DNA of 46,551 nucleotides from an uncultured Verrucomicrobiota bacterium (GTDB taxonomy: Bacteria; Verrucomicrobiota; Kiritimatiellia; RFP12; UBA3636). The position numbers and the translations under genes were made by a program. The notes below the pieces were generated by a model that worked only from the letters and a program-made list of their open reading frames with translations, was not told where the DNA came from and searched no databases. Location of the stretch: the NCBI GenBank assembly GCA_946534105.1, contig CAMNCG010000005.1, positions 1-46,551 on the forward strand, given 5' to 3'. Position 1 is the stretch's first letter, and every line of letters begins with the position of its first letter. Below, in pieces: positions 8,918 to 17,230 of this stretch.

Positions 8918-10141
8918 TCAGCGCCCGGCGGCGCGGGCGCGCCGGCGCCATTGGAGCATGGTCATGCCGGTTTGCCTCTTGAAGAGCCGCATCAGGTGGT
9001 CGGGAGACTCGAATCCAAGCCGCTCGGGAATTTCGCATGCCGGGATGTCGCTGCCGGCCAGCATGCGCTTGGCCTTCTCCAGCCGCATCTCAATCAGGTC
9101 TTCCTGCACGGTGCGCCCGAACACGGCCTTGTAGCTGAGCTGTAGCATTCGCCGCGAACACCCCAGCTGCGCGGCAAGGCTTTCGCTCGACACGTTGCCG
9201 CACATCTGCGCCCGCAGAAGCCTTCGCGCGCGAACGGCCCGGTTGGCGCTGCCGTGCAAGTCGGTCGTGCTCATCCGCTGCTCTATGCGCAGCACCCCGA
9301 ACGTCCTTTCGGCCTCCCATTTTCCGCCATCGATCATGGCGAACAGGGTTTCCGCCGCAATGCGTCCGCATCCTTCGAAGTCGGGCTCAATCGAAGTGAG
9401 CGTCGGCGACGTGTGTTCGCACAGCCACTCCTCGTTGTCGGCGCTCACGAGCTGAACCTGCTCGGGAACGGCGATGCCCTCGGCGTGAAGGGCGTTGAGA
9501 ACCGCGAGCGCGCGGAGATCGTAGGACACGAATACGCCGCAGGGCTTCGGCAGCGTCTTGAGCCAGGTTGCAAGCGCGGCGTGGTCGGCATCGGCGTCGG
9601 CTGGGCTCGGCGGCGGCGCGTATGCGCTGCTTGAAAACCCCCTCGCCGCCAGCGCCGCCGCAAACGCCTCCCTGCGCTCGCGATCCCACGATGGGGATGC
9701 CTGTCCGAGGCGTGTCCCGACATAGCCGAAATGCGCGAGATCGTGACGGATCAGGAAATCCGCGGCGGCCTTCGCCACCGATGCATTGTCGCAAAGAACC
9801 ACCGCGGATCGCCCCTTCGCCTCCTGCGGCACCTGTTCTCGAACCACGCTTGCGAACACCACAGGACAGCGCGGATTCGCCTTGAGAACGCGCCGCAGAG
9901 CTGCGTCGTACACCGATTCGCAGGTTATCACGCCGTCAATCTCGCGCCTCATGGCGTATTCGGAGTCCTTGCTGTCCGGGTGGCCCCCGCTAATCACGAA
10001 GGTCGCATCCGGCCTTGCCGAAACCGCCCCGATGACTCCCGACGCCACGGAACGCGCCGACGCGTATGCGAAATCGGCCAGCAGCAAGATGCGCCGACGC
10101 GGGGGGCGCGAGTCCGCCGATTTTGATTTTTTCGTTCGCAT
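8918..10141 (-). CDS. XylR-like transcriptional regulator (LacI/PBP1-type sensor domain plus AraC-type HTH)
   Basis: LLADFAYASARSVASGVIGAV, VSADNEEWLCEHTSPTLTSIEPDFEGCGRIAAETL sensor domain; C-terminal ESLAAQLGCSRRMLQLSYKAVFGRTVQEDLIEMRLEKAKRMLAGSDIPACEIPERLGFESPDHLMRLFKRQTGMT. Confidence 0.9.
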   Translation of the reverse strand: MRTKKSKSADSRPPRRRILLLADFAYASARSVASGVIGAVSARPDATFVISGGHPDSKDSEYAMRREIDGVITCESVYDAALRRVLKANPRCPVVFASVVREQVPQEAKGRSAVVLCDNASVAKAAADFLIRHDLAHFGYVGTRLGQASPSWDRERREAFAAALAARGFSSSAYAPPPSPADADADHAALATWLKTLPKPCGVFVSYDLRALAVLNALHAEGIAVPEQVQLVSADNEEWLCEHTSPTLTSIEPDFEGCGRIAAETLFAMIDGGKWEAERTFGVLRIEQRMSTTDLHGSANRAVRARRLLRAQMCGNVSSESLAAQLGCSRRMLQLSYKAVFGRTVQEDLIEMRLEKAKRMLAGSDIPACEIPERLGFESPDHLMRLFKRQTGMTMLQWRRRARAAGR

Positions 10142-10147
10142 GCGCAA

Positions 10148-10176
10148 ATTGTAGCACATCGTCGAATGTTTCGCAA
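10148..10176 (-). promoter_or_regulatory. Putative sigma70 promoter of XylR-like gene; -35 TTGCGA, 17-bp spacer, extended -10 TGCTACAAT
   Basis: Only 6 nt between the -10 and ATG 10141. Confidence 0.5.
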
Positions 10177-10314
10177 AAAGTCGAAAAATTCTGCGCGAGA
10201 AGTCTAACATATCCAGCATTTATTGTGCTAGTTTTGAATGCGTCGCACGGCACTCCGCCATGCGGCGCAAACAACACCTCGTCAAGCCTCGCGCAGGAAA
10301 AAGGAGAAACTCAA

Positions 10315-13095
10315 ATGAAAACTGACATCATAACGGCCGCCGCGCTCCTTGCGGCGACAACGGCCATGTCCGACATGACAGCCGGATGGCGCGAATCGGT
10401 CTCGCTCCACGTCCCTGCTGAAACGCGGGAAACCGTTTCCGGACGCCTGACAATTGGTGACGGCGGCTCGCTGGAGAAAATCGGCGGCGGAGAGCTGACG
10501 TTGCCGCAGTCGCAAATCGACCGGTCGGCGCCCTACGCCGTCGACGTGCTCGAAGGCACGCTTTCAATCGAGGCCGGCGCGGCGTCGCCCAACGCCGTTT
10601 CGCCCGCCTTCGTCGCCTCCAAGGCGACCTTCTGGGTCGACGCCACGTCCGGCAACGGCCTCCAGACAGCCGACGACAATGGGACCGAGCGCGTTTCGCG
10701 CTGGTGCGACGTCCGCGAGGCCGATCCCGCCGCCCGCGCCTATCCGTCCGCCGTCCCCGCCTACCAGCGAACGGGGCGTGCGAACGATGTAAACGCCGCC
10801 CCCGCCGTCACGACGTTTGATGGAAAGGCGGCCGTTTATTTCGGCGGGATCGGCTCCGGCCAGTACATGCTCTTCAAGGACGCCGCCGACGCCGACCTGA
10901 AGTTCACGAAAGTCTTCCATTTCTTTCTTGTCCACGGGATCGACTCCACGTGGGGCGCCGCTCTCGGCTGCACGGGAACGGATCTGAACAACGGGTTCCG
11001 CGTGAACACTTGGGCAAACGGCAAGTTCACGGCGTTCGACGCCCTTCCCGGCGGACACTTCCTGAGCGCCGACACCGACAACGGCTATGTCCAGACCGCC
11101 CGCTTTGCGCTGGACGGCCAGGTGATCGACGCATTTTCCGTTCCGCCGCGCAAGGGCGTCCAGCTCCTGTCCGGAACCCTGCGGGACGGGTTCCAGAATT
11201 TCAACAACTTCTTCCGCATGCGCAACAACGGCAACGCCATCGGCGGCGACTACCTCTGCGAGGCGATTCTCTTCACGAACAAACTGACCGAAGCGGAATT
11301 CGCGCAAGTCGAGCGCTACCTCATGGCAAAGTGGGCACTGCCCGACGCCTCGTCCGGCCTGACTCACCTTGATTCCGACGTGGGTCGCATCGGCGTCGCG
11401 GCCGAAGCGGTGGCGGCGGCCGCGCCCGGGGATGGGATGGCTACCGGACCTCTCGCGTTTTCCGGCGAAGGCTCGGTTTCCAAGACTGGCGCGGGCGATC
11501 TCGTGATCGGCCCGAGCGGCGGCATGGTGCCATTTGCAGGCGATTTCTCGCTGGAGGAAGGCCGCGTCGTCGTGCGCGGCGGCATGGCGCCGGCGCTTTC
11601 CGCCGGAGCCGGGCAGACGCTCGACGCCTCCTACGTCCTTTCGACGAACGTCGCGTCGCCCTCCGCCGAACTTCAGCGCTCCGACGGGACCGCCCTGTCG
11701 ATTTCGCTCGGAAGCGGCAATGCGTTCGTGAAGACCGGCGGCGCGGAAGCCCGCGTGAAAGCCGTTGGCGAAAACGTCGGCGCGGTCCGCGTCGAGGAAG
11801 GCGCGCTTGTCCTCGCCGCGCCGGAATCGGCGGCGCAATTCGCCCCGGGCGCGCCATGGGCCGCCGGGACGGGACTGGACGTCTCGGTCCCCAATGCCGG
11901 ATTCGAGGAATATTTCGTGCGGAACCCCGACAAATACAGTTTCCAGTCAACCGCGCTCGGCAGCGAGTCCGACGGCTGGCACATGACCGGATACAAGGCG
12001 TATTTCAAGCGGGTCAACGAGAATTGGGCGACGACGTGCAAGGCCGACATTCCGCCGGCCGGAGGCGAGGCCGTTCTGTTCCTCAAAAACGCCGACGCCG
12101 TCGCATACGCAATCGTCACGCTGCCGAAGCCCGGCACCTACGAGCTCTCCTGCGTTTCGTCGGCCAACAAGACCACCGGTGCCTACGAGATGGGCGTATG
12201 GGCCGGCCCGACGTGGGGGGAGGCGGAAAAGATCGCCGCGCTCCCCGACGGCCTGACGCCGTGGCCGCGCACCTACGGGCGGTTCACGGTCGCCGAGGCC
12301 GGCGCGTATGTCGTTGGCTTCAAAACCGGTTCCGCCGACACGACGGAATACGGCTGGACGATCGACGAGGTGGCCCTGCGCTACGTGCCGGAGACCACGG
12401 CGGGCGAAGGCGTGGAGCTTGTCGCCAACGGAGGATTCGAGCGGGCGTCCGTGGGATTCGCGGCGGATTCGTCGCACTGGCAGAACAAATCGTGGCGCTT
12501 CCGGTATGCCGACGCCGCTTCGGGCGAGGGCGGGTACAACGCTTACGAAGGTGCCTATGGCATGGCGCTCCGCGGAAAAGGCGCCGTGACATGGACGATC
12601 GCAATTCCAGCCGACGGAATCTACCGTCTCCGGTTCGCGGCCCACGAACGCGTCGACGACCGCGCCAACAGCGGCCGGCTTCCGCTTCGCGTCACCATCG
12701 CGCCGGAAGGCGGAACGGAGACGGACATCGCGACCGTGACGCCGTTCTGCTCCAACTTCAACGAATATTCGGTTCTCTTCCGGGCATCGGCCGGGTCGCA
12801 TGTGCTCCGCATCGCGGGCACGGTGGAGGAGAACCGCCGCGCGTTCATCGACGGCGTCTCCGTGCGTGCCGCGTCGGTGGCAAGCGCCCCGTCCTTTGCC
12901 TCAAAGCCGCGGCTTTCCGTCGCCGGCGGAGCCCGCCTTTCGCTCGACTATCCGGGCGAAGTCACCGTCTCCTCGCTCCAACTCGGCGGCGTCTCCTACA
13001 CGGGCACCGTCACGGCCGCGACCGCGCCGGAGTTCCTCCAGGGCATCGGCGCGATCACGGTGGAGCCGGACTGCACCGTGCTGACCATAAGGTAG
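10315..13095 (+). CDS. Large secreted LamG/autotransporter-associated-repeat-like protein with two jelly-roll-like segments
   Basis: Signal peptide; GGSLEKIGGGELTLP and GEGSVSKTGAGDLVIGP beta-strand-repeat motifs; YLCEAILFTNKLTEAEFAQVERYLMAKW LamG-like end; VPNAGFEEY and VANGGFERA segments; RBS aaggag; paralog at 30192-33692. Confidence 0.75.
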   Translation: MKTDIITAAALLAATTAMSDMTAGWRESVSLHVPAETRETVSGRLTIGDGGSLEKIGGGELTLPQSQIDRSAPYAVDVLEGTLSIEAGAASPNAVSPAFVASKATFWVDATSGNGLQTADDNGTERVSRWCDVREADPAARAYPSAVPAYQRTGRANDVNAAPAVTTFDGKAAVYFGGIGSGQYMLFKDAADADLKFTKVFHFFLVHGIDSTWGAALGCTGTDLNNGFRVNTWANGKFTAFDALPGGHFLSADTDNGYVQTARFALDGQVIDAFSVPPRKGVQLLSGTLRDGFQNFNNFFRMRNNGNAIGGDYLCEAILFTNKLTEAEFAQVERYLMAKWALPDASSGLTHLDSDVGRIGVAAEAVAAAAPGDGMATGPLAFSGEGSVSKTGAGDLVIGPSGGMVPFAGDFSLEEGRVVVRGGMAPALSAGAGQTLDASYVLSTNVASPSAELQRSDGTALSISLGSGNAFVKTGGAEARVKAVGENVGAVRVEEGALVLAAPESAAQFAPGAPWAAGTGLDVSVPNAGFEEYFVRNPDKYSFQSTALGSESDGWHMTGYKAYFKRVNENWATTCKADIPPAGGEAVLFLKNADAVAYAIVTLPKPGTYELSCVSSANKTTGAYEMGVWAGPTWGEAEKIAALPDGLTPWPRTYGRFTVAEAGAYVVGFKTGSADTTEYGWTIDEVALRYVPETTAGEGVELVANGGFERASVGFAADSSHWQNKSWRFRYADAASGEGGYNAYEGAYGMALRGKGAVTWTIAIPADGIYRLRFAAHERVDDRANSGRLPLRVTIAPEGGTETDIATVTPFCSNFNEYSVLFRASAGSHVLRIAGTVEENRRAFIDGVSVRAASVASAPSFASKPRLSVAGGARLSLDYPGEVTVSSLQLGGVSYTGTVTAATAPEFLQGIGAITVEPDCTVLTIR

Positions 13096-13110
13096 TTGAA
13101 AGGTTGAAAA
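13094..13110 (-). repeat. Heptamer-type repeat (cttttcaacctttcaac on minus strand)
   Basis: gttgaaaggttgaaaag on plus is the exact reverse complement of cttttcaacctttcaac near 15220. Confidence 0.6.
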
Positions 13111-13112
13111 GT

Positions 13113-14243
13113 ATGTCACGCGCTCTTGCGATTGCCTGCTGCGCCCTGTGCGGCGGCGCACTCGCCGCCGCCACGCCGGAACCGCATTCCGCCGCCGATC
13201 AGCATGACCGCGCGGCCCTTCAGGCGTCGAGCATCGCTCCGCCAAGCCAACATGACAGCGCGGCCCTTCAGGCCGCGCGATATCGCGGCGCGATGCTGCC
13301 TTCCTGGGGCGTGAAGGAGGAAGACCTCCGCACCCTCGCTTCGTGGGGAGCCAACCTCGCCCGCTACCAGATGGCCGTCGGCTGGGGCAAGAAGAACGCC
13401 AACCGCGATCTCGCCGAATTCGACAAGTGGGTGGACGGAAAACTCGATGTCCTCGACGACGTTCTCGACTGGGCGGGGAAATACGGCCTGCGCATCGTCG
13501 TCGATCTGCACGTCCCGCCGGGAGGACGCGGCGAAGGCGGCGAGATGAACATGTTCCACGAACGCGAATACGCCGACCACTTCATCTCAACCTGGCGGCG
13601 CATTGCCCGCCGCTTCCGGGGAGACCGCCGCATCTACGGCTACGACCTCATCAACGAGCCGACGAACAATAAGCCGTCCCCTGACGGCCTGGACTACTGG
13701 TCCGTGCAATTCGCCGCGGCGAAGGCCGTGCGCGAGGAAGACCCGGAAACGCCGATCATCTTCGAGTCGAACATGTGGTGCCAGGCCCCGACCTACGCGC
13801 AGATGAAGCCCGTGCCTCTTGATGGCGTGATCTACCAGCTCCACATGTACGCGCCCGTCGCCTACACGCACCAGGGCACGAACCACGGACAGGCGGCGCC
13901 GGCAAATTCGCTCCGGTGGCCGGACACGGAATGCGGATTCGGTCGCGACTGGCTGCGCGGAATCCTGCAACCGGTGCGCGAATTCTGCGAGAAGAACCCC
14001 GGCACGCGCATCTACGTCGGCGAGTTCTCCGCCTCCGTCTGGGCGCCCGGCGCGGAGAACTACCTGCGCGACTGCATCGCGCTCTTCGAGGAATACGGCT
14101 GGGACTGGACCTATCACGCCTTCCGCGAATCCAAGAGTTGGAACGTGGAGATGACCGTCGAGGACGGCAAGATCGTTCCGGCCAGGGAGGTCACCCCGCG
14201 CAAGCGGGCGCTCCTGGAGGGCTTGCGGGGGGCTGTGCGATGA
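13113..14243 (+). CDS. Glycoside hydrolase family 5 (cellulase-like)
   Basis: Signal peptide; GLRIVVDLHVPPGG; YGYDLINEPTNNK (catalytic NEP); IYVGEFSASVWAPG (nucleophile Glu). Confidence 0.88.
   Translation: MSRALAIACCALCGGALAAATPEPHSAADQHDRAALQASSIAPPSQHDSAALQAARYRGAMLPSWGVKEEDLRTLASWGANLARYQMAVGWGKKNANRDLAEFDKWVDGKLDVLDDVLDWAGKYGLRIVVDLHVPPGGRGEGGEMNMFHEREYADHFISTWRRIARRFRGDRRIYGYDLINEPTNNKPSPDGLDYWSVQFAAAKAVREEDPETPIIFESNMWCQAPTYAQMKPVPLDGVIYQLHMYAPVAYTHQGTNHGQAAPANSLRWPDTECGFGRDWLRGILQPVREFCEKNPGTRIYVGEFSASVWAPGAENYLRDCIALFEEYGWDWTYHAFRESKSWNVEMTVEDGKIVPAREVTPRKRALLEGLRGAVR
13203..13274. repeat. 48-bp-period in-frame direct repeat (CATGACmGCGCGGCCCTTCAGGCs); second copy extends into a perfect hairpin
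   Basis: Copies at 13203-13226 and 13251-13274 match 22/24; second contains gcgcggcc-cttca-ggccgcgc; encodes QHDxAALQA twice. Confidence 0.8.
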
Positions 14244-15112
14244 AATTCCCCGGTGCGACGGGCGGCCTCTCCCTTTCCCATGTCCATCGTGGTGGAGGAG
14301 CGGCCGAACGGCCTGACAACACGCTGGAAACCTTCCTCTGGTGCTGGGAACACGGGGCGGCCGTGGAATGCGACTGCCGCAGGACAAGGGACGGCGTGGG
14401 CATCATGCTCCACGACCCCACGCTGCGCCGCACCGCGCGCGGAGTCTCCGACGCCCTCGCCGACGCCGACGTGTCGTCGGAACTGGACTGGGCCGACATC
14501 CGAGACATCGACGTAGGCTCCTATCTCTCGCCCGACTTCGCCCACCACCGCATCCCGACCATTGACGCCGTCTTCGCCGCCATGGAGGGACATCCGGAAC
14601 GGCTGTGCTTTGTCGACGAAAAGGGTTTCGGCCCCTGGGCCATCGCGGATAAGGCGCGCGAACACGGCGTCCTGGACCAGATCTACTACACCGGAATGTG
14701 GTATGACAAAACGCTCGAATGGACGCAGAACGTTCCCGGTGGCAAGACGATGTTCTGGATCGGAACCTTTCCGGGTCCGTCGCACGACGCCACCGGCGCC
14801 GCCGCGTTCGAGGCGTATGACGATGGGGAAATGGACAAACTGCGGGCCGGGGACTTCCGCGGCGTTTCGCTCGTGTCGCTCCATGTCTGGTGCGACTGGG
14901 AAGCGCCCGTGCCGCTGGTGCCGCGCCCCGAATGCCTTGGACGATACATCACCGAGCTCCATGCCCGCGGCATTCCCGTCGCCGCCATGCCGTTTGAGGG
15001 CGGTGCCGTGGAGGAAACCTATCTCCGGCTCCGCGAGCTGGGCTTCGACGCCTTTTCGACCGACCATCCAAGCGTCCTGTTCCGGGTCCTCCGCCGGCTG
15101 AAGGGCGCGTAA
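14240..15112 (+). CDS. Glycerophosphodiester phosphodiesterase family protein
   Basis: HRGGGAAERPDNTLETF, VECDCRRTRDGVGIMLHDPTLRRT; overlaps GH5 stop. Confidence 0.85.
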   Translation: MKFPGATGGLSLSHVHRGGGAAERPDNTLETFLWCWEHGAAVECDCRRTRDGVGIMLHDPTLRRTARGVSDALADADVSSELDWADIRDIDVGSYLSPDFAHHRIPTIDAVFAAMEGHPERLCFVDEKGFGPWAIADKAREHGVLDQIYYTGMWYDKTLEWTQNVPGGKTMFWIGTFPGPSHDATGAAAFEAYDDGEMDKLRAGDFRGVSLVSLHVWCDWEAPVPLVPRPECLGRYITELHARGIPVAAMPFEGGAVEETYLRLRELGFDAFSTDHPSVLFRVLRRLKGA

Positions 15113-15218
15113 AAAGTTTTTGGTATCATTTTATCCGGTCCAAGGGTAAATCCGGCCCGTCTTTCCACAGCCCGCCACCCGCACTACGCCAAAAAGCGTA
15201 TACGAGTTGCGCTTTCGC

Positions 15219-15242
15219 TTTTCAACCTTTCAACTTTTCAAC
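15219..15242 (+). repeat. TTTCAAC heptamer tandem repeat (ttttcaacctttcaacttttcaac)
   Basis: Three near-tandem copies directly upstream of ATG 15249. Confidence 0.65.
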
Positions 15243-15248
15243 CGTAAA

Positions 15249-17087
15249 ATGTCGATTCCTTCCGAAAAATCCGCGCCGCCACTCCTCCGCGACGTCGCAG
15301 TCGAAGCGGATTTCGTCATCGTGGGCGGCGGGCTCGCGGGCGTGTGCGCGGCGCTCGCCGCCGCGCGCCACGGGGCCACGGTCGCGCTCATCCAGGACCG
15401 CCCGGTCCTCGGCGGCAACGCCTCCAGCGAGATGCGCATGGGCATCATGGGAGCACATGGCGATTGCAACAAGGAGGCCGGCATTCTGGAGGAGCTGCAG
15501 CTTCGCAACTTCTACTACAACCCGCTCCTGCGCTACACGCTGTGGGACGATGTGATTCTCTCCACGGTCCGCTCCGAGCCGAACATCACGCTCCTTCTCA
15601 ACACCTCGGTGTGCGACGTGGAAATGGACAGCGGCCGCATCGTGGCCGTCCTCGCCTGGAACTCCAACTCGCAGACGCGCTACCGCATAGCCGGCCGCCT
15701 TTTCGCCGACTGCTCGGGCGACGGCATCCTGCGCCTCTCCGGCGCGGAGTTCCGCCACGGCCGCGAAGACCCGGCGGAATTCGGCGAAACGTATCTCCAG
15801 CAGGGCGGCGACCGCAGGACGATGGGCAACTCCATCCTGCTCCAGCTCCGGCGCGCCGACGAGCACCACCCGTTCCGCGCGCCGCCGGGCGCATACCACT
15901 TCACCGACGCCGATTTCGCGCGCCCGGCGGACGAGCCGCCGCCGCCGGCCGGCACCAAGCGCGTAAACTACCTGCGCCTCTACCCGGAGGAGAACAACTT
16001 CTGGTGGATCGAATACGGCGGCAACCTCGACACGATCGGCGACGCGAACGCCATCCAGGAGGAGCTGAAGAAAATCGCGTGGGGCGTGTGGGAATACATC
16101 AAGAACCACCCCGACGGCCGCGGGCGCGGCTACGAGCTCGACTGGATCGGCGCGCTGCCCGGCAAGCGCGAATCCACGCGCTTCATCGGCCCGCACATCC
16201 TCACCCAGGGCGACGTCCTCTCCGGCGGGCATTTCGACGACGTCGTAGCCTACGGCGGCTGGACGCTCGACGACCACCACCCCGACGCCTTTTTCAAGAA
16301 GGGCCGCATCTCGGTGGAATACGGCTGCCCGTCGCCCTTCGGCATTCCGTGGCGCTGCCTGTATTCGCGCAACGTCCCGAACCTCATGTTCGCGGGGCGC
16401 GACATCTCCTGCACCCACATGGGGCTCTCCGCCACCCGCGTCATGGGCACCTGCGCCGCGCTCGGACAGGCCGTCGGCACTGCCGCCGCACAGTGCGTCG
16501 CAAGCGGCGCTGAGCCTTCGCGGCTCGATGTCTGCGCACTCCAGGCAACGCTCGAAAACGACGACTGCATGCTCCCGTATCGCTGGCGCCAACCTTCCGC
16601 CCTCACGCGCGAAGCGCATTGCGCGCCCGAATGCGAAGTCCTGCGCAGCGGCATCGACCGAGAGACCCCGGACGGCGCCGAAAACGGGATGTGGCTGCCC
16701 TGCGCTCATCCTGATGCGCAGGCTCTGCCATGCGCTCATCCCGATGCGCAGGCTCTGCCCTGCGCAACCTACGAGTGGCCGACGCCGCGCCGCCTTTCCG
16801 GCGCGCGCGTCGTCTTCGACTCGCAGATGACCTTCACCGGCAAGCGCATGCGCAAACTCGAGGCCACGACCGAGCGCGCCGAAATGCCGGCCCCGCTCGC
16901 CCGCGCCTTCCGCGTCGACGCCCGCGTAGGCGGCGCATGGCGCACGGTCTTCTCCGATCCGGAAAACTTCCTGCGCCTGCGCCAGATCGCCTTCGGCGCC
17001 CCCGTCGAGGCCGACGCCCTGCGCCTCATCGTCGAATCGACCTGGGGCGGCGGCCCGGCCCGCGTCTTCGCCTTCGACGCCCTGTAG
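15249..17087 (+). CDS. FAD-dependent oxidoreductase (FAD_oxidored-type)
   Basis: ADFVIVGGGLAGVCAALAAARHGATVALIQDRPVLGGNASSEMRM; FADCSGDGILRLSGAEFRHG; NLMFAGRDISCTHMGLSATRVMGTCAALGQAVGTAAA. Confidence 0.88.
   Translation: MSIPSEKSAPPLLRDVAVEADFVIVGGGLAGVCAALAAARHGATVALIQDRPVLGGNASSEMRMGIMGAHGDCNKEAGILEELQLRNFYYNPLLRYTLWDDVILSTVRSEPNITLLLNTSVCDVEMDSGRIVAVLAWNSNSQTRYRIAGRLFADCSGDGILRLSGAEFRHGREDPAEFGETYLQQGGDRRTMGNSILLQLRRADEHHPFRAPPGAYHFTDADFARPADEPPPPAGTKRVNYLRLYPEENNFWWIEYGGNLDTIGDANAIQEELKKIAWGVWEYIKNHPDGRGRGYELDWIGALPGKRESTRFIGPHILTQGDVLSGGHFDDVVAYGGWTLDDHHPDAFFKKGRISVEYGCPSPFGIPWRCLYSRNVPNLMFAGRDISCTHMGLSATRVMGTCAALGQAVGTAAAQCVASGAEPSRLDVCALQATLENDDCMLPYRWRQPSALTREAHCAPECEVLRSGIDRETPDGAENGMWLPCAHPDAQALPCAHPDAQALPCATYEWPTPRRLSGARVVFDSQMTFTGKRMRKLEATTERAEMPAPLARAFRVDARVGGAWRTVFSDPENFLRLRQIAFGAPVEADALRLIVESTWGGGPARVFAFDAL
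16695..16765. repeat. 30-bp tandem repeat, about 2.4 copies, inside FAD oxidoreductase CDS
   Basis: ctgcccTGCGCTCATCCTGATGCGCAGGCT / ctgccaTGCGCTCATCCCGATGCGCAGGCT / ctgcccTGCGC; encodes LPCAHPDAQA repeats. Confidence 0.9.
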
Positions 17088-17230
17088 GAAACGACCTAAT
17101 AAAAAAAAGGACAGACTTCCTCTCACCTCGTGGCGCGCGATCTCGCTTGCAATTGGCGGGGAAAACGGGCAGAATACCGGAACCGCGCGAAGGACATGCT
17201 TCTCGCAAAACCACGCAACGCTCGGAAACA

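Noticed and set aside
8918-10141. Calling the regulators simple LacI repressors
   Set aside because: The DNA-binding domain is a C-terminal AraC-type HTH, not an N-terminal LacI HTH; XylR-like architecture fits better.
16695-16765. CRISPR-like repeat
   Set aside because: Units are strictly tandem with no spacers and sit in frame inside a CDS; no cas genes in the window.
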